Shown: positions 15,919 to 24,011 of the stretch, piece by piece
Layout: each line of letters begins with the position of its first letter
How positions within the stretch are numbered: the stretch's first letter is position 1
Assembly (NCBI GenBank): GCA_030041225.1
Contig: JASHOG010000096.1
Span: forward strand, 1-37,335
Direction of reading: 5' to 3'
Length of the DNA: 37,335 nucleotides
From: Vulcanimicrobiota bacterium
GTDB taxonomy: Bacteria; Vulcanimicrobiota; Vulcanimicrobiia; Vulcanimicrobiales; Vulcanimicrobiaceae
Notes under the pieces: generated by a model
What the model saw: the letters and a program-made list of their open reading frames with translations, nothing else
Database searches by the model: none
What the model was told of the DNA's origin: nothing
Position numbers and translations under genes: made by a program

Positions 15919-16560
15919 TTATGCTGCCAGAACGGCCGCAGCTCTAAGCGCGTCGACCGCGCTACGCAGTTGCTCGTGCAAGGCGGGCTCCGCATCTTCG
16001 ACGAGCGCTTGGAGAAATATTTCCGCAGACTGCTCGGCGAGCTCGGCAAGGCGACGCGCGAGGATCGTGCGGTAGCCGGCGAGGACGGTGCGCTCGACTC
16101 CGCGACAACGGATCGTCGTGCCGAGCAGCTCCGTCAAGAGCATCCACGGAACCGCCGAGCCGAGCGGTGCTCGCTCGACCTCGCCGAGAAGCGCACTCAT
16201 GCGGTCCTTCGCCAGGTCTCCGATGAGGCACAGCTCCGGCGGCGCGGCGTCGTCGTTCCGAGTTTCCGTCTCGACGAGTGCTCGAGCAACGTCGATCAGG
16301 GACGTGCGCATCTTCTCGCTCTCCATCTGCGCCGCTCGTACCGTGCTCGGAGCGCGCACGAAGAGTCGCTCGCAATGCTCACGTAGCGGCTCGCCGAAGC
16401 GCTCGAGCGAATCCGACAGCTCCGGCGACTCGATGACCAGATTGGGCAGCAGCAGCGCGATCGCGATCGCGTGTGTGAGGAGTCCGTTGCCGGCGCCGTG
16501 CTCGAGGACGCGAACGCGGCGCAAGAACGAGCGCGCAGAGAGCGCGAGTGCGGCTCTCAC
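15919..16560 (-). CDS. free-standing copy of the C-terminal helical domain of the 17014-20208 protein (A')
   Basis: This 213-aa protein has no known family that I can name and no clear signal peptide. Most of it aligns with the last 190 residues of the large protein two genes upstream. Examples are RVLEHGAGNGLLTHAIAIALLLPN against RFLEEARFSGLVTHLFALRAFLPD. APLGSAVPWMLLTELL aligns with APLATALSWSALARLL, and YRTILARRLAELAEQSAEIFLQAL with YRGLLIDRLDTLCEAESAEFIEAL. It therefore looks like a duplicated domain living as a separate protein. The GTG start overlaps the stop of the gene before it by 4 bp, and the next gene starts one base after its own stop, so all four genes are probably one coupled operon. 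Confidence 0.75.
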   Translation of the reverse strand: MRAALALSARSFLRRVRVLEHGAGNGLLTHAIAIALLLPNLVIESPELSDSLERFGEPLREHCERLFVRAPSTVRAAQMESEKMRTSLIDVARALVETETRNDDAAPPELCLIGDLAKDRMSALLGEVERAPLGSAVPWMLLTELLGTTIRCRGVERTVLAGYRTILARRLAELAEQSAEIFLQALVEDAEPALHEQLRSAVDALRAAAVLAA

Positions 16561-17003
16561 CGCACGACGAAGACGGCTTCTTGCTTCTTCGAAGGAACGG
16601 TGAGCAGCGAAAGCGTCGAGACGATGCGCTCGGCACGCTCGCCGGGATGCTGCGCGAGAAAACGCTCGACGATACCGCTGCGCCCGGAACCCGCGAGCGC
16701 GTGCGCGGCGGCGAGTGCTACGCCTTCGCTTGGATCCTGCAGTGCGTATTCGAGCAGGTGCGTCGAGCGATCGTCATCGAGCGCAGCGACCGCGAAAACG
16801 AGGTCGCAGCGCGCGCAGTCCGAGAGCCCGGCAAACTCTTGTCCGGCTTCGTGAGTCCAGGTCGTCGTCGCTTGCAACGGTGCCACCTCGACTTGGTCGA
16901 GCAGCGTCGGCTCCGTGATCGGCGGGCGCGGCGCGATCACGGCGTAGATACCCAGAGCGATGCCCGCAATGAAGAGAATGGCGATAGCAATGGTAATCAA
17001 CAT
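16557..17003 (-). CDS. small membrane-anchored HEAT-like protein (B)
   Basis: The 148-aa product begins with a hydrophobic anchor (LITIAIAILFIAGIALGIYAVIA) and a proline-rich linker (PRPPITEPT), then an alpha-helical body with HEAT-like spacing: LLEYALQDPSEGVALAAAHALAGSG followed by another helix pair. A CxxC (SDCARCD) is present here but not in its paralogue at 15588. The ATG at 17003 has TGAGG eight bases upstream, so this start is well supported; the longer frame to 17075 would overlap the previous gene without adding a sensible N-terminus. Ten bases separate it from the large gene upstream and it overlaps the next gene by 4 bp. Function unknown; an inner-membrane partner for the adjacent large protein is a reasonable inference. 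Confidence 0.75.
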   Translation of the reverse strand: MLITIAIAILFIAGIALGIYAVIAPRPPITEPTLLDQVEVAPLQATTTWTHEAGQEFAGLSDCARCDLVFAVAALDDDRSTHLLEYALQDPSEGVALAAAHALAGSGRSGIVERFLAQHPGERAERIVSTLSLLTVPSKKQEAVFVVR

Positions 17004-17013
17004 GGTGAGAGCC

Positions 17014-20000
17014 TCAGGACACCGCTGCTCGTAGTGAAGTGAGCCAGACGTCGAGTGCGCCGTCCAGAACCACATCCTGACGGCGTTGCAGCGCCTCGAT
17101 GAACTCCGCCGACTCGGCTTCGCAGAGCGTATCGAGACGATCGATCAAGAGCCCGCGGTAATGCTCGATTTGCGGCGTGCCGTCCGGCAAGAGCCGCGCG
17201 AGCGCAGACCACGAAAGGGCCGTCGCGAGCGGCGCTCCACGGAGGCGTTCGCCGATCTCGCGCAAGGCTGCCGGATCGTAGGCGCCCCGTAGCGTCAGTG
17301 AAGCACCGGGCGGATCCGCCGGCGCGCCGTGCGCCGCCGCTGCTTCGTGAACCACATGCTCGATCGAGGCTCGCAACGAGGGAGTCTCGATATCGCGCGG
17401 TGCGAGGGCGTAGCTGGGTAGACGCAGCTTGATGAAGAGCCGGTCGAGCTCTTCGCGCAGCGCCGCGCTTACCGGCGCTACGGTGACGCGCCCATCGCCG
17501 ACGGCGTCGGGCAGGAAGGCGCGTAACGCAAAGAGGTGCGTCACAAGGCCGCTGAAGCGTGCCTCTTCTAAGAATCGCAGCGTTCGTCCAAGCCATTCAT
17601 TGCTGAACCCGAGCACCGTTCCGACGTGGGACGCGTCGACGACGCGCCCATTCGAGTAGGTGCCCTCTCCATTGTGGAAACTGCCACTGCTCGGCCCCTC
17701 CCCGCCGGAGCCCGCGATTGCCGGAGTCAGCTCCGCGAGGCGCTCGTCTCGCGCCGCCGCGTCAGGCGTCGGGCCGACGAGTCCTTCGAGACCGAACTGC
17801 AAACCCGGAATAGCGTTGGCGAAGACCGGCGCCGCCCGCACCTTGAGTTCGTCCGATGCGAGCTCGTCGTATCGGTCGCCATCGTACGTGATGTGCGCAA
17901 CGCGCACGATCGCCTCACCGGCGGGAAGCTGATTGTGCACGACGTCGCGCCAGCGAATCGTCGCTTCCACACCTGGGTCGAAGTCATTGAGCACGATACC
18001 GCGCTCGTTCGCGAACGGCCCGACCGCACCGACGTCACGAATCGGAACGTCGTTGACGCTCGTCGAGTTCGGTACGTAAATGAGTGACGTGAGCTGCGCG
18101 ACGCGTATCTGCACTTGTCGCGCGGGACCGTCGCCGCCGTTGCGCAGGTGCAGCGCCCACTCGATCGTCTCGCCGAGATCCGCGAAGTCGTTGGGGTTGC
18201 TTCTGAAGCTTCCCACGGAAAAATCCGGTGTTGCGGTCGTCACGATGGTGAGGCGCTCGAGCGGCACGGGCAGCATCGAGTCGGCCGTCAAGACGGCGTC
18301 TACCGTGAGCGGATGCTCTTTCGGTACGCTGCGCAGGAGGCGCAGCCCCAGGCGCGCCTGAGCTTGTGCACCGGGCGCAATCTCGCCGAAGAGGATCGAA
18401 GAACGTTCGCGCGTTGCGCCCTCGACGCTCTCGAATCGCGCCTCGGGCGATACCAATAGGCGGAGGCGCACGTTGCGCGCCGCGTCGCTCCCGATGTTCA
18501 AGACGTTCACGAGCACCTCGGCAAGCTGATTCGGACGCAAGAGCGTGCCGCTCGCGAGCTCGAGGTGCGAGCTCGCCGGAGCAAAAGCCGGATGCGAGTC
18601 GATACGCCAGCTCGCCTCGCCGAGCTGCGTCTCGCCGAGCTCACGAGTCGTCAAGGAGGCACCGATCACGATGTCACTGCGATCCGCGTACGGCGTGCGC
18701 ACGTGCGCTTGCAACGCGATGCGTCGCGTAGCGTACGGCTCGATCGAACCGAGCTCGGCGACGCCGTTCTCCATAGGGATGCCGACGCCGCGTTCGCTCA
18801 ATCGCACGTCCTCGAGCGCAGGGTCGAGACGCAGCTGCAGTGTAGCGTCCTGCACCGGTGCGCTACCGTCGTTTGCGACTGCTATCGTTGCCTCAACCTC
18901 TTGACCCGGACGCACGACGCCCTCACCCGAACGCCGTATCGTATTGCGGCGGCGCACGAGCGCGGGCTCCGAGCGTACGACCACGCTGCGCTCGAAGCGC
19001 CGGTTGCCTTCACCCTGCGACGGTTGCCAGCCCAGACTCGCAGCTACCGGCAGCGTCGCGCCGTCGGGCAGCGGTGCAACTGCAATTGCCTCGCAACGAA
19101 GCTCGACGCGCTCGCCGCCCTCGACTCTGCCGAGATCGAAGACGACATGATCGCCGCGCCGCTCGCGACTCGGACGTCCATCAGTGCGCGAGGCCCCTCG
19201 AACGTAGAGCAGCGACTCCGGAAGATCGACTGAAAGCCACGTTGATTCCGCGGCAGCCGTGCCGGAGTTACATGCGACGAAGGTGAGCACGACACGCTCG
19301 CCCGGATGCACTTGCGTCGCCGGCTCGACCGTAAACGTCGTACGGTCATCGGCGAAATCCGGCGCCGCGTGCACGACGAGCACGGTGGGATCGAGTGAGA
19401 AGGCTGCCGTCTCCTGCGATGCAACCTGCGCATGAGCAATGACGCGAGTGCCGTCGGGTAACGGCGAATCGATGCGTACGCGATAGACGAGCATCGCGCT
19501 TGCACTTGCTGAGAGCGAAGAGGCGACGATCGGCGCGTAGACGCGGTCGTAACCACAACCGAGATCGCGCTCGATCTCGCGTCCGTTTACCCTCGCAGAG
19601 CCGGGAACGTAGCTCGTGTGCTCAGGAATCGGCGCAACCACGACGACGTCGTGCGCGCTCGACTCTCCCGCGTTGTGTATACGAACGGTGATCTCGGCCT
19701 CCGCACCCGGCGCGGGCTCGCGACGCGTCTCGATCGTGATCCCGGTCAACGCGTTGTGCAGCTGCGGGCGGCTGCGCGCGATGAGACGGACGACATTCGA
19801 GCCGACCGGTTGGACCTCGAAGGATGCGACGGCCGCCTGAAGCTCGATCGTCGTGCCGTTTTCAATGGCGCCGACGACGCTGTAGGCGATTTCGAGCCGC
19901 CGCTCTTCACTGGGTGCGACGTCGCCGATGTGCGCACCGTTTCTCGCGAGCAACGGCGAGTTCCCGAGCTCGTCGTCGAGATCGGCGCCGTCGAGGCGTC

Positions 20001-20208
20001 CGCTCCCGACGAGATAGACGAGCCCCTCAGGAAGATTGAAGCGCACCCGGACGCCGGTTGCGGCAGCTCCGCCGTTGTTACGGAACGTAAAGCTTGCACG
20101 CACGGTCACTCCAGGTTCTAACTCGCGCTCGGGAGAAACCACGAGCGTTCGGAGCCCTTCGGGCAACGTCGGCGCGCCCGGCGCGAAAACTTCCGACAGG
20201 GTACGCAT
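17014..20208 (-). CDS. large protein with six DUF11-like beta repeats and a helical C-terminal domain (A)
   Basis: This 1064-aa protein has about six repeats of 115-130 residues (roughly 22-147, 156-282, 290-413, 421-540, 547-660, 662-797). They follow the DUF11/conserved-repeat pattern: a PG turn, NxGxxxAxxV, LPexlxYVxGSxxxDG, then a G-x-x-x-xGE-x-R segment and PLPDGT. Clear copies are NNGGAAATGVRVRFNLPEG, NAGESSAHDVVVVAPIPEH and NSGTAAAESTWLSVDLPES. A Gly/Ser-rich linker (about 815-865) leads to a helical domain (about 867-1064) that recurs as the separate protein at 15919. DUF11 repeats are usually on exported surface proteins, yet no signal peptide, membrane segment or sorting motif is visible. 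The ATG at 20208 has no good ribosome site, but the conserved region starts soon after. Function unknown. Confidence 0.85.
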   Translation of the reverse strand: MRTLSEVFAPGAPTLPEGLRTLVVSPERELEPGVTVRASFTFRNNGGAAATGVRVRFNLPEGLVYLVGSGRLDGADLDDELGNSPLLARNGAHIGDVAPSEERRLEIAYSVVGAIENGTTIELQAAVASFEVQPVGSNVVRLIARSRPQLHNALTGITIETRREPAPGAEAEITVRIHNAGESSAHDVVVVAPIPEHTSYVPGSARVNGREIERDLGCGYDRVYAPIVASSLSASASAMLVYRVRIDSPLPDGTRVIAHAQVASQETAAFSLDPTVLVVHAAPDFADDRTTFTVEPATQVHPGERVVLTFVACNSGTAAAESTWLSVDLPESLLYVRGASRTDGRPSRERRGDHVVFDLGRVEGGERVELRCEAIAVAPLPDGATLPVAASLGWQPSQGEGNRRFERSVVVRSEPALVRRRNTIRRSGEGVVRPGQEVEATIAVANDGSAPVQDATLQLRLDPALEDVRLSERGVGIPMENGVAELGSIEPYATRRIALQAHVRTPYADRSDIVIGASLTTRELGETQLGEASWRIDSHPAFAPASSHLELASGTLLRPNQLAEVLVNVLNIGSDAARNVRLRLLVSPEARFESVEGATRERSSILFGEIAPGAQAQARLGLRLLRSVPKEHPLTVDAVLTADSMLPVPLERLTIVTTATPDFSVGSFRSNPNDFADLGETIEWALHLRNGGDGPARQVQIRVAQLTSLIYVPNSTSVNDVPIRDVGAVGPFANERGIVLNDFDPGVEATIRWRDVVHNQLPAGEAIVRVAHITYDGDRYDELASDELKVRAAPVFANAIPGLQFGLEGLVGPTPDAAARDERLAELTPAIAGSGGEGPSSGSFHNGEGTYSNGRVVDASHVGTVLGFSNEWLGRTLRFLEEARFSGLVTHLFALRAFLPDAVGDGRVTVAPVSAALREELDRLFIKLRLPSYALAPRDIETPSLRASIEHVVHEAAAAHGAPADPPGASLTLRGAYDPAALREIGERLRGAPLATALSWSALARLLPDGTPQIEHYRGLLIDRLDTLCEAESAEFIEALQRRQDVVLDGALDVWLTSLRAAVS

Positions 20209-20294
20209 AGGTAGGGCCTGACTGGTTCGCCCGTGCCTGAGCAGCCCCCTTGACGAATTTCTACTGCTTTAGTCACCGCGAAAGGGACCATTAG
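20209..20294. promoter_or_regulatory. divergent intergenic region between gene A and the aminotransferase
   Basis: These 86 bp must hold the promoters for both directions. A TTGACG lies at 20250-20255 on the plus strand, but no good -10 follows at 16-18 bp. AAAGGGA at 20280-20286 is the ribosome site for the aminotransferase. No clear promoter is visible for the minus-strand operon. Confidence 0.4.
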
Positions 20295-21491
20295 ATGCTT
20301 GCCGTGACCCAAGATCGCATCGCCGCCGCCGTCGGACGCTTAGGGGCCGAGAACGCCTTTCAGGTCCTGGCACGCGCCCGGGCTCTAGAAGCCAAGGGGC
20401 GCCGCGTCGTGCACATGGAGATCGGTGAGCCGGATTTCGATACGCCGCAGCACATTAAGGAGGCCGCGGTTGCGGCGCTCTACGCCGGGGAGACACACTA
20501 CCTGCCCTCCGCCGGGCTCGCCGAGCTGCGCAGCGCCGTCGCGGAGTACTCGAGCCGCTTCCGCCGGATCGAGCCGGGGTATTCACCGGAGAACGTCATC
20601 ATTACGCCCGGCGCCAAGCCGGCGATCTGGAACACGCTCTGCGCCCTCCTCAACCCCGGGGACGAGTTCGTCTATTTCGATCCGGCCTATCCCGCCTACG
20701 CGTCCGCAGCCGGCTATCTCCAGGCAAAGGTCACGGCGATTCCACTGCGCGAGGAGCGCAACTGGCGCATGGATCTCGACGAGCTCGAACGCAGCGTCTC
20801 CGAACGTACGAAGCTGCTCGTCATCAACTCACCACACAATCCGACCGGCGGCGTTTTGCAACGAGAGGATCTCGAGCGAATCGCCGAGCTCGCCAAGCGT
20901 TTCGACTTCTTGGTCCTTGCCGACGAGATTTACAGCCGCAACCTCTACCTCGAAGGCGAGTACCTTTCGATCGCCTCGCTGCCCGGCATGCGCGAGCGCA
21001 CGATCATCGTTGACGGCTTCTCGAAAGCCTATGCGATGACGGGCTGGCGCCTTGGCTACGCGATCATGGACGAGAAGCTCGCGAACGTCGTGACGCTCTT
21101 CAACAACAACACCTTCAGCTGCGTTGCCTCGTTCGTGCAGCGCGCCGGAATCGCGGCACTTCACGGACCCGACGAGCCGGTGCGCGCGATGAATGCGACG
21201 TTCCGCGAACGGCGCGATCGTATCGTTGCGGGGCTGAACGCGATCCCGCACCTCTCGTGCACGCTTCCCGAGGGCGCGTTCTACGCGTTCCCCAACGTAA
21301 GCCGCATCACGAGGGACGGGCGCAAGCTCGCGAGCTTCCTTCTCGACGAGGCGGGCGTCGCGTGCACCGCAGGAGCGGCATTCGGAGCAGCGGGCGAGGG
21401 ATATCTGCGCTTCTCGTACGCAGCGTCACTCGAGGACATCGACTGGGCACTCTCCGCAATCGCCGAGGCGCTGCCCGCGTTTCGAGGCTGA
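20295..21491 (+). CDS. PLP-dependent aminotransferase, class I/II (aspartate aminotransferase-like)
   Basis: The 398-aa protein is a fold-type I aminotransferase. Motifs seen are GEPDFDTP (44-51), HYLPSAGLAELR, INSPHNPTGGVL (177-188), LADEIYS (208-214) and the PLP-binding Lys244 in VDGFSKAYAMTGWRLGY. The C-terminal Arg for the substrate carboxylate is in GYLRFSYA. These fit the AspC/AspB-like branch of subgroup Ib/gamma, which acts on aspartate, alanine or aromatic amino acids; the exact substrate cannot be set. The ATG has AAAGGGA eight bases upstream. It is a single gene, divergent from operon A-B-A'-B' and convergent with trpS. Confidence 0.92.
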   Translation: MLAVTQDRIAAAVGRLGAENAFQVLARARALEAKGRRVVHMEIGEPDFDTPQHIKEAAVAALYAGETHYLPSAGLAELRSAVAEYSSRFRRIEPGYSPENVIITPGAKPAIWNTLCALLNPGDEFVYFDPAYPAYASAAGYLQAKVTAIPLREERNWRMDLDELERSVSERTKLLVINSPHNPTGGVLQREDLERIAELAKRFDFLVLADEIYSRNLYLEGEYLSIASLPGMRERTIIVDGFSKAYAMTGWRLGYAIMDEKLANVVTLFNNNTFSCVASFVQRAGIAALHGPDEPVRAMNATFRERRDRIVAGLNAIPHLSCTLPEGAFYAFPNVSRITRDGRKLASFLLDEAGVACTAGAAFGAAGEGYLRFSYAASLEDIDWALSAIAEALPAFRG

Positions 21492-21636
21492 CTGCTCGGC
21501 CGGCTCTAGAAACCGCTCGGGCGTCTGACGAGCGAGTACGCAAGCAACGAGAGGACGATCAACACTTGCTGTTGGGAGTCTAGCGCGTCGCGCAAGTACT
21601 AACACCGCTACATGCACAAAGCCGCCTTCTCCGCAG
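21492..21636. other. convergent intergenic region between aminotransferase and trpS
   Basis: I see no gene here. Two weak repeats exist: CGCTCG/CGAGCG around 21513-21534 with a long loop, and CTTCTC/GAGAAG around 21626-21645 followed by TTTC on the plus strand. Neither has the T-run of a proper intrinsic terminator. Confidence 0.3.
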
Positions 21637-22635
21637 CTAGAGAAGTTTCATTGCGCGTTTGACGTCGCGCAGAACGCCTGAGGCGATCCCACGTACGTGT
21701 TGCGTGCCCTCTTCTATAATCTGCGTCACGCCTGCGCGATCGCGACGGTACGCGGCGAGCCGTTCGCGCACGGGGCGAAGATACTCGTTGAGTGCGTCGG
21801 CAAACTCGGTCTTGTCCTGCACGCAGCCGAGTTCGCCGGAGCGACACGTCGCCGCCACGATATCGACCCGCAGCGGATTGACGAACTTCCAGAGAGCGAA
21901 GAGCGGACAGATCTCGGGCCTTCCGGGATCGCCACGCCGAATCTTCTGCGGATCGGTCACCATCGAGCGCACTTTCTTCGTCGTCGTCTCTTCGTCGTCG
22001 GCGATGAGAATCGCGTTGTCGTAGGACTTGCTCATCTTGCGCCCGTCGGTGCCGAGCACTTCCGGAAACTCCGAGAGCGTCGGCTGCGGTTCGATGAGAA
22101 CGTCACGGCCCTCCCCGTAGAGAAAGTTGAAGCGGCGCACGACCTCGCGTCCGAACTCGAGGTGCGCGACCTGGTCGCGTCCCACCGGAACGCGCTCGCC
22201 GCGCACGACGGCTATGTCGCACAACTGGAGCAGGGGATAACCGAGAAAGCCATACGTCGCAATCTCGCCGCCGAGTGCATCGATCTGCCCCTTATACGTC
22301 GGTACGCGCTCAAGCCAAGAGACCGGCACCATCATCGCGAGCAACGCCTCCAACTCGCCGATCTCCGGCACACCGGATTGCAGGTAGATCGTCGCTTTCG
22401 TCGGATCGACACCCGCCGCGAGCCAGACGGCGACCATTTCCTCACGCGCGGCGCGAATCGCCTGCGGGTCTTTGAACCCGGTCGTGTACGCATGCAGGTC
22501 GGCTATCTCAAAGAACGCCTCGGCGGTTTCGCAGTACTGCGCCCATTGCGTCAGGACGCCGACGAGATGACCGATGTGCAGACCTCCCGTCGGCCGCATC
22601 CCGGACATCACGCGAGGCTTGCGAATGCCGCTCAT
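21637..22635 (-). CDS. trpS: tryptophanyl-tRNA synthetase
   Basis: TrpS charges tRNA-Trp with tryptophan. The 332-aa class Ic synthetase has the HIGH motif in GGLHIGH (17-23) and KMSKS at 200-204 (DGRKMSKSYDN). It also has MRPTGGLHIGHL and the family segment GYPLLQLCDIAVVRGERVPVGRDQVAHLE. Length is normal. The ATG follows the thiD stop by seven bases. It is the last gene of the long leftward array. The 145 bp beyond it, up to the aminotransferase, hold only weak inverted repeats and no convincing terminator. Confidence 0.96.
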   Translation of the reverse strand: MSGIRKPRVMSGMRPTGGLHIGHLVGVLTQWAQYCETAEAFFEIADLHAYTTGFKDPQAIRAAREEMVAVWLAAGVDPTKATIYLQSGVPEIGELEALLAMMVPVSWLERVPTYKGQIDALGGEIATYGFLGYPLLQLCDIAVVRGERVPVGRDQVAHLEFGREVVRRFNFLYGEGRDVLIEPQPTLSEFPEVLGTDGRKMSKSYDNAILIADDEETTTKKVRSMVTDPQKIRRGDPGRPEICPLFALWKFVNPLRVDIVAATCRSGELGCVQDKTEFADALNEYLRPVRERLAAYRRDRAGVTQIIEEGTQHVRGIASGVLRDVKRAMKLL

Positions 22636-22642
22636 CGCCGCG

Positions 22643-23383
22643 CTATTCTCCGCGAGCGTTCGCCGTCATCTTCTCACGGAGATACGCACGCGCGCCGACG
22701 ACGGCGTCGCGAAGGTGACGGCCGTGCGCGAGCTCACAGGCGATTGCCATCGCGAGCGTGCAGCCCGTCCCGCGCATCACCCCAGCGATGCGCGGAGCTG
22801 CAAAGCGCTCCGCACTACCGCGCGTGACGAGAACGTCGACGGGATCACCGTCGAGGTGACCGCCTTTGAGCAGGACCGCGGCACAGCCGCGCTCGCGCAG
22901 TTCTCGCGCCGCAGCGTCCATCTCGCTTTCTCCGATCCGGGTGCGCCCGAGAAACGCCGCGGCCTCCATGAGATTCGGCGTCAGGATGACGTTTGAAAGA
23001 CGCGCGAGTCCGTCGCGCAGCGAAACGAAACCCTCTTCGTCGATCAGCTCGCCGCCCGTGCTCGCTTCCAGCACCGGGTCGACGACGGTCGGAACCGGCG
23101 ACCTCGCGATAAGGTGCTCTGCTACGATGCGGACGTTCTCGGCCGAGCCGAGGGCGCCGACACGAATTGCATCGGCATGCACCTTCGCAAGCGCCTGCAA
23201 TTGAGCTTCGACGACATCGCCGGGAAGGACGTAGAGCTCCCGTAGTGCCTCATCGTCCTGCGCGCTGGCGGCCGCAATCGCGGTCACGACACCGCAACGA
23301 TACTCGTTGCCGACGGCGATGTCGCGTCCGACACCCGCGACATTGCGTGGATGGGTCGTGCCGATAGAGAGAATCGTCGGCAC
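22643..23383 (-). CDS. thiD: phosphomethylpyrimidine kinase ThiD (hydroxymethylpyrimidine kinase)
   Basis: The ribokinase-type kinase phosphorylates HMP and HMP-P in thiamine synthesis. The 246-aa product shows VITAIAAAS-like helix (VVTAIAAASAQDD), VDPVLEASTGGELID, ILTPNLMEAAAFLG, VLLKGGHLDGDPVDVLV and the anion-hole RGTGCTLAMAIACELAHG. The N-terminal substrate loop, normally GSDPSGGAGIQAD, is divergent here (GTTHPRNVAGVGRDI), and the usual His before GTGC is Arg. So pyrimidine binding may be changed even though the fold is clear. The GTG at 23383 is four bases after the thiE stop; the open frame continues far upstream only as a shadow of thiE. Its position next to thiE supports the thiamine role. 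Confidence 0.88.
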   Translation of the reverse strand: MPTILSIGTTHPRNVAGVGRDIAVGNEYRCGVVTAIAAASAQDDEALRELYVLPGDVVEAQLQALAKVHADAIRVGALGSAENVRIVAEHLIARSPVPTVVDPVLEASTGGELIDEEGFVSLRDGLARLSNVILTPNLMEAAAFLGRTRIGESEMDAAARELRERGCAAVLLKGGHLDGDPVDVLVTRGSAERFAAPRIAGVMRGTGCTLAMAIACELAHGRHLRDAVVGARAYLREKMTANARGE

Positions 23384-23387
23384 TGAG

Positions 23388-24011
23388 CTAGCCCCACAAA
23401 CGCACGAGCGCGGCGGCTGCCGCAGCAGGATCACCGGCATCAGCGACCGCCGAGATCGTTGCCGCCATCGCGACGCCGCTTTGCCGTACCTCGCGAAGCG
23501 TTTCGAGCGTGATGCCGCCGACCGCTGCGACCGGGAGCGGCGCAGCCGCGGCGATGTGGCGCAGTCCCTCAATACCGATCGGGTCGCCGGCGTCGGCCTT
23601 CGAGTGCGTCGAATAGACGGAGCCGACGCCGGCATAGTCGGCGCCGCCACGATACGCGGCACGCATCTCCTCTTCACTCGCGCAAGAGAATCCGAGAAGC
23701 ATCTCCGGTACTTCCGCGCGCACGGCGGCGGCGTCGGAGAAGCCGGGGTCGCCGGGCCCCAGGTGCGCACCATCACATCCGAACGCTCGCGCAGTGCGCC
23801 AGTCATCGTTCAAGATGAGGAGGGCGCCGTGCGCGAGCGTTAGCTCTCGCAGCGTGCGCAATGTCGCCGGCTCGATCCCGCCCTTCGCGCGATACTGCAC
23901 GATGCCGACTCCGGCGGCAAGCGAGGCGCGGACGATGTCGAGCACTCGTTCCGATTCGTTCACGATGAGGTAGATGCCGTGCAGCTGCAAAACGCGCTGC
24001 GCGCGCGTCAT
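23388..24011 (-). CDS. thiE: thiamine-phosphate synthase
   Basis: ThiE joins HMP-PP and the thiazole phosphate to thiamine phosphate. The 207-aa TIM-barrel protein shows YLIVNES, GVGIVQYRAKG (the QxR/K diphosphate site), LILNDDWRTARAFGCDGAHLGPGD (ND metal site), LGFSCASEEEM, ADYAGVGSVYSTHSK and VAAVGGIT. All key segments of the family are present. The start overlaps the parB stop by 4 bp (ATGA), so thiamine genes are coupled to the segregation genes, an odd pairing. No thi-box (TPP) riboswitch is visible before it, which agrees with its being inside an operon. Confidence 0.94.
   Translation of the reverse strand: MTRAQRVLQLHGIYLIVNESERVLDIVRASLAAGVGIVQYRAKGGIEPATLRTLRELTLAHGALLILNDDWRTARAFGCDGAHLGPGDPGFSDAAAVRAEVPEMLLGFSCASEEEMRAAYRGGADYAGVGSVYSTHSKADAGDPIGIEGLRHIAAAAPLPVAAVGGITLETLREVRQSGVAMAATISAVADAGDPAAAAAALVRLWG

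Noticed and set aside
16548-17042. Plus-strand open frames over the 16-20 kb region (several of 100-220 aa)
   Set aside because: They are Arg-rich shadows of the minus-strand operon and show no motif or ribosome site.
20250-20278. Sigma70 promoter for the aminotransferase from TTGACG at 20250
   Set aside because: No TATAAT-like box occurs at 16-18 bp; only the -35 matches.
21492-21636. Intrinsic terminator between aminotransferase and trpS
   Set aside because: Both inverted repeats are short, with long loops and no T-run.
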